Below are positions 37,020 through 44,251 of a stretch of DNA of 64,000 nt, piece by piece. Numbering within the stretch: the first letter of the stretch is position 1; each line of letters begins with the position of its first letter. Position numbers and translations under genes: made by a program. This DNA is from Sandaracinaceae bacterium (GTDB lineage: Bacteria > Myxococcota_A > Polyangia > Polyangiales > Sandaracinaceae), in the NCBI GenBank assembly GCA_040218145.1, contig JAVJQK010000109.1, positions 62,001 to 126,000 of the forward strand, read 5' to 3'. Under the pieces are notes generated by a model that worked only from the letters and a program-made list of their open reading frames with translations, ran no database searches and was not told the origin of the DNA.

Positions 37020-39509
37020 TCACTCGGCCGCGTCGGCGGTGGGCCGCGGCTCGAGGAGCACCCGCGCCCCGTCGCCGCGGAGGACCAGCACCGAGCCGCT
37101 GGTGACCTGGCCCGCGAGCACCGCGCTCGCGAGCGGCGCCTCGACCAGCCTGCCGATGCAGCGCCGCATCGGCCGCGCGCCCAGCTCCGGGTCGAAGCCC
37201 CCGGCCGCGACCAGCGCGTCGATGCAGCTCGGCTCGATCTCGAGAGCCACCCGGTGCTCCTTGCGCATCACGTCGGCCACGTCCTCGAGCAGCTTGAGCG
37301 CGATGGCCTGGATCTCCTCGGCGCCGAGGGCGGCGAAGTAGAGCGGCTCGTCGATGCGGTTCCACAGCTCGGGCGGCAGCGCGCGCCGCGCCGACATCAG
37401 CGCGCGGTCGCGCTCGCCGTGACGCGTCTCCACCGGCGCGGCGCCGAAGCCCACCCGTCGCGCGGGCCCCGCCGCGGCGGACGCGCCGAGGTTGCTCGTC
37501 ATGACGATCACCGTGTTGGTGAAGTCGACGGTGCGGCCGCGCCCGTCCGTGAGGCGCCCCTCGTCGAGGAGCGGCAGCAGCGCGAGCAGCACCTCGGGGT
37601 GCGCCTTCTCGATCTCGTCGAGCAGGATCAGCTGGTAGGGGCGTCGACGGACCGCCTCGGTGAGCTGGCCGCCCTCCTCGTGACCGACGTAGCCGGGCGG
37701 GGCGCCGACGAGGCGCGCGACCGCGTGGGGCTCGCTGAACTCGCTCATGTCGAAGCGGGTCACCCCGCTCGTCGGGAAGAGCAGATCGCTGATCGCCTTG
37801 GCGGTCTCCGTCTTGCCCACGCCGGTCGGGCCGAGCAGGAGGAACGTGCCCAGCGGCCGCGCCCCACGGAAGCCCGCCGCGCCCTTGCGGAGCGCGTCGG
37901 CGATGCGCCCGATCGGCTCGCGCTGCCCGACCACCCGCGCGTGCAGGTGCTCCTCGAGGCGCAGCAGACGATCGGCGTCGCGCATGAGCAGCCGGTCCAC
38001 CGGCACGTGCGCCTGCTCCGCCACGACGCGCGCGACCGAGGCGGGCTCGACCACGCTGCCGCCGCGGCGCCGGACGCGCGCGGCGGCCAGATCGAGCGCG
38101 GCGATCGCCTTGTCGGGCAGGAAGCCCTCGGTGACGAAGCGGACCGTCAGCTCGACCGCGGCCTCGAGGGCGCGGGGGTCGTACACGACCGCGTGGTGCA
38201 GCTCGTACTTCGGCACGATGCCGCGCAGGATCTCGACCGCCTCGCTGGGCGTGGGCTCCCCGACGTCGATGCGCGAGAAGCGCCGCACGAGCGCCGCGTC
38301 CTTCTCGAAGTGACGGCGGTACTCCGCGTCGGTCGTCGCGCCGATGCAGGGCAGCGCGCCCCGCGCGAGCGACGCCTTGAGCTCGTTGGCCAGGTCGTCC
38401 GGGCCCTCGCCGCCGACGATCGCGTGGATCTCGTCGAGGAAGAGCAGGACCTTGTTGCCCGCCTTGTCGACCTCCTTCTGGAGGAGACGCAGCTTCTCGG
38501 CCAGCGCGCCGCGCACGCCCGTTCCGCTGACGAGCGCGCCGGCGGAGATCTCGATCAGCACGCGATCCGCGAGGCGACCGCAGCTGCTGCCGTCCTTGAC
38601 CAGGCGGAGCGCGAGCCCCTCGACGATGGCGGTCTTGCCGACGCCGGGCGGGCCCACGAGCACGGGGTTGTTCGCGCGGCGACGCCCGAGCACGTCGAGC
38701 AGCCGATCCAGCTCGTGCGCGCGCCCGATGACGGGATCGATCTCGCCGCGCGCGGCGGCCGCGGTGAGGTTGCGCCCGAGGCGGCACAGGAGCGGGAAGC
38801 GCCCCGGATCGAGATCGTACGGGCCGATGTCGGCCGGCTTCTCGTTCTCGGTGGTCGTGATCGAGGGGCGCCGCGCGGCGCTCGGCCGCTTGCGGGGGGC
38901 GCGCGTCTCCGGCGGCTTGCCGTTGCCGCTGCGCGCCACGGGGCGCAGCGGGGTCTCGGGGATGCTGTCGTCCTCGGGCTTGCGCGGCGGCGGCGCCTTG
39001 CGGCGGTTCTTGGGAGGCTCCTCGCGGCGGGCCCGGGTGCGCGGCACGGGGGGGACGGTCGGCCGCGAGCGGGCCGGCGCCAGGCCCGGGGCACGGGTCA
39101 GCGAGCGATCGTCCTCGACCCCCAGCACGCCGCCCACGTCATCGCGCAGGCGCGTCGGGTTCGCCCCCGCCGCCTCGAGGCAACGATATCCGGCCGTCCG
39201 CGGCTCCCGCACGATGGCGGCGAGCAAGTGCACCGGCCGCGCGACTCCGTCGCCCACGTTCTCGGCGATGCGGGCCGCGCGCTCGACGGCGACCTCCATC
39301 GCGCTCGTGGGCTCTTCGTTCGCGATCTTCAGCGCGCTGATCAGGTCCATCTCGCGAACCCCGCGCTGGGTCAGCACGCGGGACGTCTCTTCGTCGGACC
39401 TCAACATCACGAGCAGCGCGTACGCCGTGGTCGGCCGCTGCTTTCGTCGCAGCGCCGTGCGCCGCGCGTTGGCCATCAGGCCGCTGAGGGTTCCGGTGAT
39501 CGTGGCCAT
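37020..39509 (-). CDS. ClpA/ClpC-type double AAA+ unfoldase
   Basis: 829-aa Hsp100 ATPase. The Clp N-domain (about 1-145) has the repeat pattern RPTTAYALLVMLRSDEETSR and ARPVHLLAAIVREPRTAGYR. A basic Pro-rich linker of about 90 residues follows. AAA+ domain 1 has GPPGVGKTAIVEGLA and VLLFLDEIHAI; domain 2 has GPTGVGKTETAKAI and LILLDEIEKAHPEV. There is no long coiled-coil middle domain, as in ClpA rather than ClpB. RRVGFGAAP in domain 2 is where ClpA carries the IGL/IGF loop that docks ClpP, so protease partnership is possible. ATG 39509 is preceded by GGAGGAAG. No clpP or clpS is adjacent. Confidence 0.88.
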   Translation of the reverse strand: MATITGTLSGLMANARRTALRRKQRPTTAYALLVMLRSDEETSRVLTQRGVREMDLISALKIANEEPTSAMEVAVERAARIAENVGDGVARPVHLLAAIVREPRTAGYRCLEAAGANPTRLRDDVGGVLGVEDDRSLTRAPGLAPARSRPTVPPVPRTRARREEPPKNRRKAPPPRKPEDDSIPETPLRPVARSGNGKPPETRAPRKRPSAARRPSITTTENEKPADIGPYDLDPGRFPLLCRLGRNLTAAAARGEIDPVIGRAHELDRLLDVLGRRRANNPVLVGPPGVGKTAIVEGLALRLVKDGSSCGRLADRVLIEISAGALVSGTGVRGALAEKLRLLQKEVDKAGNKVLLFLDEIHAIVGGEGPDDLANELKASLARGALPCIGATTDAEYRRHFEKDAALVRRFSRIDVGEPTPSEAVEILRGIVPKYELHHAVVYDPRALEAAVELTVRFVTEGFLPDKAIAALDLAAARVRRRGGSVVEPASVARVVAEQAHVPVDRLLMRDADRLLRLEEHLHARVVGQREPIGRIADALRKGAAGFRGARPLGTFLLLGPTGVGKTETAKAISDLLFPTSGVTRFDMSEFSEPHAVARLVGAPPGYVGHEEGGQLTEAVRRRPYQLILLDEIEKAHPEVLLALLPLLDEGRLTDGRGRTVDFTNTVIVMTSNLGASAAAGPARRVGFGAAPVETRHGERDRALMSARRALPPELWNRIDEPLYFAALGAEEIQAIALKLLEDVADVMRKEHRVALEIEPSCIDALVAAGGFDPELGARPMRRCIGRLVEAPLASAVLAGQVTSGSVLVLRGDGARVLLEPRPTADAAE

Positions 39510-39662
39510 GCTTCCTCCGCCTCCCCCCGCGATACCGGGGCCGATCCGAGGGGCCAAGTTTTCGGCATGGAACGTGGGTGAATATCGAGGTGGCCTGCCC
39601 GTCGACGACGAACCGCCCCCCTGATAGGCTCCCCCCTCGATTTCCGGCCCCGAAGGACGACG

Positions 39663-40223
39663 ATGGCGCGCAGGACCCAGCCCCGAATCCCCCTCCTCCT
39701 CTCGATCGCCGCGACGGCGCTGTTCGCGCTCGCGATCGCCTTTCCCCAGCTGAAGGCCGAGGCCCAGCGCGTGCGCTGCCAGGTCTACGTGACCCAGGCG
39801 CGGGTCCCGGGAAACCTGAGCGAGCGTGGTCTCATCGGCTTCGCGCGACGCCACCGAGCGCGTCGCCTCCGCGAGACCAGCCACGAGCAGCTCAACGAGC
39901 GATCGTGGATCGCCAACGCGGTCTTCGCGTTCAACCGCCCGCCGGGCGATCTCGAGTTCCACGCCCTCTTCTACGACGTCACGGACGGCCCGCGGAACTT
40001 CATCCGCGAGATGAGCGTGTTTACGAGCGACCGCAGCCAGCGCACCGTGCTGCACCGGCTGCAGCTGCCGCGCCCGACCTTCCAGCCCAACAAGCGCATC
40101 GAGATGGTGGTGACCCTCCGCCGTGAGGAGCTGGGTCGGACCCGCTTCGAGATCCAGGGCGAAGAGGTCCGCCACAGCGGGCAGGTCGACTTCACGGACG
40201 AGCAGGCGCGCGGGAGAAACTAG
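39663..40223 (+). CDS. Hypothetical exported or anchored protein
   Basis: 186 aa with an N-terminal hydrophobic segment (RIPLLLSIAATALFALAIAF) that is either a signal peptide (site after AEA) or an anchor. The rest is a mixed, beta-rich domain with many basic residues (GLIGFARRHRARRLRETSHE, RPPGDLEFHALFYDVTDGPR, KRIEMVVTLRREELGRTRFE). I recognise no family. It lies three bases before holA, so the two are probably co-transcribed. Confidence 0.7.
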   Translation: MARRTQPRIPLLLSIAATALFALAIAFPQLKAEAQRVRCQVYVTQARVPGNLSERGLIGFARRHRARRLRETSHEQLNERSWIANAVFAFNRPPGDLEFHALFYDVTDGPRNFIREMSVFTSDRSQRTVLHRLQLPRPTFQPNKRIEMVVTLRREELGRTRFEIQGEEVRHSGQVDFTDEQARGRN

Positions 40224-40226
40224 CCC

Positions 40227-41300
40227 ATGGCCGCCCGCGGGGGCTCTCGTCACCCCGAGATCCAGCGCCTGATCGCGAAGGTGCAGAAGGACGGCGTCGC
40301 CCCGCCGGTGGCGCTGCTGCTCGGGCCCGAGCGCTTCCTCGTGGAGCGCGCGATCTCGCTCCTGCGCTCGGTCTCGCTCGGCGACGGCCCCGCGGGCTTC
40401 AACGACGATCTCTTCCACGGCGCGACGTCGCTGAGCGGCCAGAAGGTCGTCAGCGCGGCGCGGACGCTGCCCATGATGGCGCAGGCGCGCTTCGTCCTCG
40501 TGCGATCCGTCGAGGGCATGTCCAACGACGAGCTGAAGCCGCTCGCCGAGTACGTCGCGGCGCCCAGCGAGTCGACGTGCCTGGTCATGACGGCGGAGAA
40601 GCTCAACGCCAGCCTCTCGCTGGCGAAGGCGGCGGCCAAGGCCAAGGCCACCTTCGCGGCGCAGCCCTTGAAGGGCCAGGCGGTCCGGCGCTTCGCGGTC
40701 GACGAGGCGAGCCGGCGCGGCCACAGCCTCACGCCCAAGGCGGCCGAGGCGCTCATCGAGGCGCTCGGCGAAGACCTCGCCGCGGTGGACGACGCGCTCG
40801 AGCGGCTGAGCCTCTACGTGGGCAGCGGCCAGCGGATCGACGACGGCGCGGTCGAAGCCTGCGTGAGCCGGATCGCGGCCGACACCATCTGGCAGCTGGT
40901 GGACAGCGTGGCGGTGCGGGACACCAAGAACGCGCTGCACGCCGCCGGCTCCCTGCTCGCCGATCGCGAGCCGCCGCTGCGGATCCTGGCCATGGTCGCG
41001 CGCCAGCTGCGGATCGTGGCCAAGATGCGCGAGGCGCTCGCGGCCCGGCTGAGCGACGAGGAGGCCGCTCGCGCCGCGGGCGCGCCGCCGTTCAAGGCCC
41101 GTCAGCTGCGCAACGCCGCCAAGCGCTTCACCGCGCGCCAGCTGGGCGCGGCGTTCCAGACCCTCGCGGAGGCCGACCTCGCGCTCAAGGGCGCCAAACG
41201 GGGCGACGCGCTCATCCTCGAGGAGGCGATCCTCGAGCTCTGCACGGGTCGGCCGCGGGTGCGCGAGCGCATCCCCCGTCAGGTCCGCACGTATCGCTGA
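40227..41300 (+). CDS. holA: DNA polymerase III delta subunit
   Basis: 357-aa clamp-loader subunit that opens the sliding clamp. The N-terminal AAA-like domain starts with ALLLGPERFLVERAISLLR, the family's degenerate nucleotide site. Other landmarks are AARTLPMMAQARFVLVRSVE, ALIEALGEDLAAVDDALERL and the C-terminal collar helices (LRILAMVARQLRIVAKMREA, EADLALKGAKRGDALILEEA). Length fits. The holA-rpsT-murJ neighbourhood is common in bacteria, which supports the call. It converges on rpsT. Confidence 0.88.
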   Translation: MAARGGSRHPEIQRLIAKVQKDGVAPPVALLLGPERFLVERAISLLRSVSLGDGPAGFNDDLFHGATSLSGQKVVSAARTLPMMAQARFVLVRSVEGMSNDELKPLAEYVAAPSESTCLVMTAEKLNASLSLAKAAAKAKATFAAQPLKGQAVRRFAVDEASRRGHSLTPKAAEALIEALGEDLAAVDDALERLSLYVGSGQRIDDGAVEACVSRIAADTIWQLVDSVAVRDTKNALHAAGSLLADREPPLRILAMVARQLRIVAKMREALAARLSDEEAARAAGAPPFKARQLRNAAKRFTARQLGAAFQTLAEADLALKGAKRGDALILEEAILELCTGRPRVRERIPRQVRTYR

Positions 41301-41345
41301 GCCCTGCTCCCGACGAGGAGTGGCCGGGCGGCGGGACGGAACGCC

Positions 41346-41378
41346 AAAACGCCGCCGCGGAGCGAGTCCGGGGCGGCG
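41346..41378 (-). terminator. Intrinsic terminator of rpsT
   Basis: On the minus strand, arms CGCCGCC and GGCGGCG (41378-41372 and 41356-41350) with inner CGGA/TCCG pairs form a strong hairpin, followed by TTTT (41349-41346). It lies about 20 bases past the rpsT stop and could also slow holA transcription from the other side. Confidence 0.65.
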
Positions 41379-41398
41379 CGGGCAGAAGAGCGCGCGAG

Positions 41399-41659
41399 CT
41401 AGATCGCGTCGACCTGGCGGCTCAGGCGGCTGATGTACCGCGAGGCCGTCTTGGCGTGGTAGACGCCCTTGGAGGAGGCGGCGTCGATCTGCGAGATCGC
41501 GACCTTGAGGGCCTCCTGCGCGGCGGCCTTGTCCTCGGCGTCGATCGCCGTCCGGACACGCTTGACGTAGGTGCGGACGGTGGTGCGGACGTGCTTGTTG
41601 CGCTCGGTGCGCTTGTGCGTCTGACGGATGCGCTTCTTGGCGGATGCGTGATTGGCCAC
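41399..41659 (-). CDS. rpsT: 30S ribosomal protein S20
   Basis: 86-aa basic protein that binds 16S rRNA early in 30S assembly. The sequence is canonical: MANHASAKKRIRQTHKRTER at the N-terminus, then VRTTVRTYVKRVRTAI, and the conserved C-terminal GVYHAKTASRYISRLSRQV. Length is exactly that of the family. Convergent with holA and divergent from the AGAD-repeat lipoprotein gene. Confidence 0.98.
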   Translation of the reverse strand: MANHASAKKRIRQTHKRTERNKHVRTTVRTYVKRVRTAIDAEDKAAAQEALKVAISQIDAASSKGVYHAKTASRYISRLSRQVDAI

Positions 41660-41794
41660 GGGAATGCTCCAAAAGCCCCGAATTTCGGGGGAGCGGACTT
41701 CTAGCCGGGCCCCCTGAGGTTGTCAAGCGCACCCCCGCCCCGCGTCGCCTCGTCAGCGTCGCCGCTGGCCCGCCCCCTGCGATAGGCTCCCCCC

Positions 41795-42436
41795 ATGCGA
41801 ACGGCGCTGTGGGCGACGGCTCTCCTCAATCTGCTCCTCCTGCAAGCCTGCGGCGAGCCCCCACCCGCCGCAGACGCGGACGTCGATACCGACGCGGGAG
41901 CGGATGCGGACGCGGGAGCGGATGCGGGAGCGGAAGCGGACGCGGGAGCGGACGCGGGAGCGGACGCGGGAGCGGATGCGGGAGCGGATGCGGACGCGGG
42001 AGCGGATGCGGGAGCGGATGCGGACGCGGGAGCGGATGCGGGAGCAGACGCGGGAGCGGATGCGGGAGCAGACGCGGGAGCGGATGCGGGAGCAGACGCG
42101 GGAGCGGACGCCGGCGCCGACGCGGGCCCCCCGCCCGTGACGTGCACCGAGCCGGGCCTCGTCACCCGGACCATTCGCGACAGAGCCTCGAGCGGCACCC
42201 CCGACACCTACTTCTTCGACGTCCGCCCCGGGGACCCGTTCTGCGCCGAGATCACCGGCGGCGGCTCGGGCCGCTGGGGTGTCACCGTGTCGAACGGGAC
42301 GAGCGCGGGCGTGTACTGCTCGAACGTCACCCCGTGCCGGATCCGGGTCCCGCCCGGCGAGACGACCCTCCTCGTCACCGCGCAGACCACCGACATCGGG
42401 TCGTACACGCTGACGGTGCGCTCGATCCCCCCCTGA
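41795..42436 (+). CDS. Lipoprotein with long Ala-Gly-Ala-Asp repeat
   Basis: 213 aa. Signal and lipobox LWATALLNLLLLQACGEPPP. Residues about 33-112 are almost entirely A/G/D, made of AGAD and ADAD units. The C-terminal 100 residues form a compact beta domain (CTEPGLVTRTIRDRASSGTP, FCAEITGGGSGRWGVTVSNG, TTDIGSYTLTVRSIP) resembling a pre-peptidase C-terminal or lectin-like sandwich, with two or three cysteine pairs. The repeat should be a flexible acidic stalk lifting the domain off the outer membrane. Function unknown. Confidence 0.7.
   Translation: MRTALWATALLNLLLLQACGEPPPAADADVDTDAGADADAGADAGAEADAGADAGADAGADAGADADAGADAGADADAGADAGADAGADAGADAGADAGADAGADAGADAGPPPVTCTEPGLVTRTIRDRASSGTPDTYFFDVRPGDPFCAEITGGGSGRWGVTVSNGTSAGVYCSNVTPCRIRVPPGETTLLVTAQTTDIGSYTLTVRSIPP
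41891..42130 (+). repeat. Tandem 12-base repeat coding AGAD
   Basis: Units of the type GCGGGAGCGGAT or GCGGGAGCGGAC, with occasional GCGGAC insertions, repeat about 18 times inside the lipoprotein gene. Near-identical copies imply recent slippage, so length probably varies between strains. The minus strand stays open only because of the repeat. Confidence 0.9.
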
Positions 42437-42481
42437 GCCCGCGCCGGGACTTCGAGCCGCGCCCGTTTTGTTGGAAGCCGG

Positions 42482-44149
42482 ATGCGCGCACCGAATACTC
42501 CGACCGTGAGCGAAGACGAGACGGTCCCAGACGCGACCGGGCCCGGCGAGCCGCGCACAGACGACGGGCGCGACGGGGAGCGAGCCAGCGGCGCCATCGC
42601 GCGGCGCGCGGGGCTGGTGGCCGCGGGGACTCTGACCTCGCGCGCTCTGGGGTTCTTGCGGGACGTCGTGCTCGCCGCCGTCTTCCCCAAGGCGGCCACC
42701 GACCTGTTCTTCGTGGCGTTCACCATCCCGAACGCGCTGCGGGTGCTCCTCGGCGAGGGCGCCGTGTCCTCGGCCGTCGTGCCCGTGTTCAGCGAGGTGC
42801 GCGCCGAGGAGGGCGAGGAGGCGGCCCGTCGCTACTTCGCGAAGCTGACCGGTCTGCTCGGCCTCACCCTGCTCGTGGTCAGCGTGCTCGGCGTGCTCGC
42901 CGCGCCCGCCCTCGCCAGCCTCTACGCGACCGGCTACCTCGACGACCCGGAGCGCTTCCAGACCACGGTCGAGCTCACGCGCTGGGTCTTCCCCTACCTG
43001 TTCTTCATCGGGCTCGCCGCGCTCGGCATGGGCGGCCTCAACGCGCTGAGGCGCTTCGCGGTCCCCGCGTTCGCGCCCGCGCTGCTCAACGTCGCCCTCA
43101 TCGCGGCCGCCTTCTTCCTCGTCGGCCCCGCCACCGGGCTCGGCCTGCCGCCGATCGGCGCGCTCGCCCTCGGCGCGCTCGTCGGCGGGGCGCTGCAGGT
43201 GATCGCCCAGTGGCCGGCCCAGCGGCGCGCCGGCCTCCTCCGGTGGCCGCGCCTCGATCTGAAGGATCCGCGCGTCAAGAAGACGCTCCGGCTCATGGTG
43301 CCGCTCCTGGCCGGGTTCGGTGTCTATCAGCTGAACACGATGCTCGGGCGCAGCTTCGCGACCTTCCTCCCGACGGGGGCGCAGAGCTACATCTACTACG
43401 GGCAGCGGGTGGTCGAGATCCCGCAGGGCATGTTCGCCCTCGCGATCGCGGCGGCCGCCCTGCCCACCCTCTCGGATCTCCGCGCGCGCGGCGACGACGT
43501 CGAGGTCCGCAGGCTCTTCGGCTACGCGCTCCGGCTGACCCTGTTCCTCGCCATCCCGTCCTCGATCGCGCTCGGCGTGCTGGCGGAGCCCATCGTGGCC
43601 GTCGGCTTCGGCCGGGGCGAGTTCGGCCGGACCGAGGTGATCGAGACCGCGGCGTCGCTCCGCTGGCAGGCGGCCGGGGTCTGGGCCATCGCCTCGGTGC
43701 GCACGGTGGTGCCGATGTTCTTCGCGTACCAGGACACGCGCAGCCCGGTCATCGCGAGCGCCGCCAACCTGGTCTTCTTCGCCGCGGTCTCCCTCCTCCT
43801 GATGGGCCCGTTCGAGCACGTCGGCATCGCGATGGGGCTGAGCGCGGCGGGGGCGGCGCAGCTCCTGGTCCTGCTCGTGCTGCTGCGCCGCCGCGTGGGG
43901 CGGCTCGGGTTGCGCGCGGTCGTGGTCGGGGCGGCCCGCATCTCGCTCGCGGCCGCGGCGATGGGCGGCGCGCTGTGGGGCGTCGCGCGCCTCGGCGCCT
44001 GGAACCATGGCGCGACCTGGCCGAACGTGGGCGTGCTGGCCTCAGCCATCGCGGCCGGAGTCCTCACGTTCGTCGCCGTCGCGGCCGCGCTCCGGAGCCC
44101 GGAGCTGAAGGAGCTGCTCGACGCGGTTCGCCGCCGAGTGAAGCGCTGA
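42482..44149 (+). CDS. murJ: Lipid II flippase MurJ
   Basis: 555-aa inner-membrane protein of the MviN/MurJ (MOP) family, which flips lipid-linked peptidoglycan precursor. After a 38-residue acidic N-terminal extension comes RRAGLVAAGTLTSRALGFLR, DVVLAAVFPKAATDLFFVAF and PNALRVLLGEGAVSSAVVPV, all strongly conserved. About 14 hydrophobic segments follow (for example LFFIGLAALGMGGLNALRRF, VEIPQGMFALAIAAAALPTL). The C-terminus is short and basic (VRRRVKR). Located near holA and rpsT as in many genomes. Confidence 0.95.
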   Translation: MRAPNTPTVSEDETVPDATGPGEPRTDDGRDGERASGAIARRAGLVAAGTLTSRALGFLRDVVLAAVFPKAATDLFFVAFTIPNALRVLLGEGAVSSAVVPVFSEVRAEEGEEAARRYFAKLTGLLGLTLLVVSVLGVLAAPALASLYATGYLDDPERFQTTVELTRWVFPYLFFIGLAALGMGGLNALRRFAVPAFAPALLNVALIAAAFFLVGPATGLGLPPIGALALGALVGGALQVIAQWPAQRRAGLLRWPRLDLKDPRVKKTLRLMVPLLAGFGVYQLNTMLGRSFATFLPTGAQSYIYYGQRVVEIPQGMFALAIAAAALPTLSDLRARGDDVEVRRLFGYALRLTLFLAIPSSIALGVLAEPIVAVGFGRGEFGRTEVIETAASLRWQAAGVWAIASVRTVVPMFFAYQDTRSPVIASAANLVFFAAVSLLLMGPFEHVGIAMGLSAAGAAQLLVLLVLLRRRVGRLGLRAVVVGAARISLAAAAMGGALWGVARLGAWNHGATWPNVGVLASAIAAGVLTFVAVAAALRSPELKELLDAVRRRVKR

Positions 44150-44210
44150 CAAAGGACGTCATCCACAAGCCGTCACGACATTGGGACAGAAACAGAAGTT
44201 TCATATTGGT

Positions 44211-44251
44211 TCAATTTGACAACCACAGGGTTCTGTCAATATGACGGCGAG
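44211..44251 (+). promoter_or_regulatory. Promoter/operator region of the NRPS gene
   Basis: This is the most AT-rich patch in the window. TTGACA (44216-44221) is followed by TATGAC (44240-44245) at 18 bases. TTGACA and TGTCAA (44234-44239) form an inverted repeat; ACAG-GGTT-CTGT nests inside it, and GTCA-ATA-TGAC (44235-44245) overlaps the end. Overlap of -35 and -10 with palindromes suggests control by a dimeric repressor. If transcription starts near 44252, the NRPS would have to start at a later GTG such as 44311. Confidence 0.5.

Noticed and set aside
41904-42140. Plus-strand frame of Arg-Glu-Arg-Met/Thr repeats
   Set aside because: Out-of-frame reading of the same AGAD repeat, with no start context.
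41753-44008. Minus-strand frame with repeated Arg-Ile-Arg-Ser-Arg-Val peptides
   Set aside because: It is the complement of the AGAD repeat and of murJ; the lipobox and beta domain are on the plus strand.
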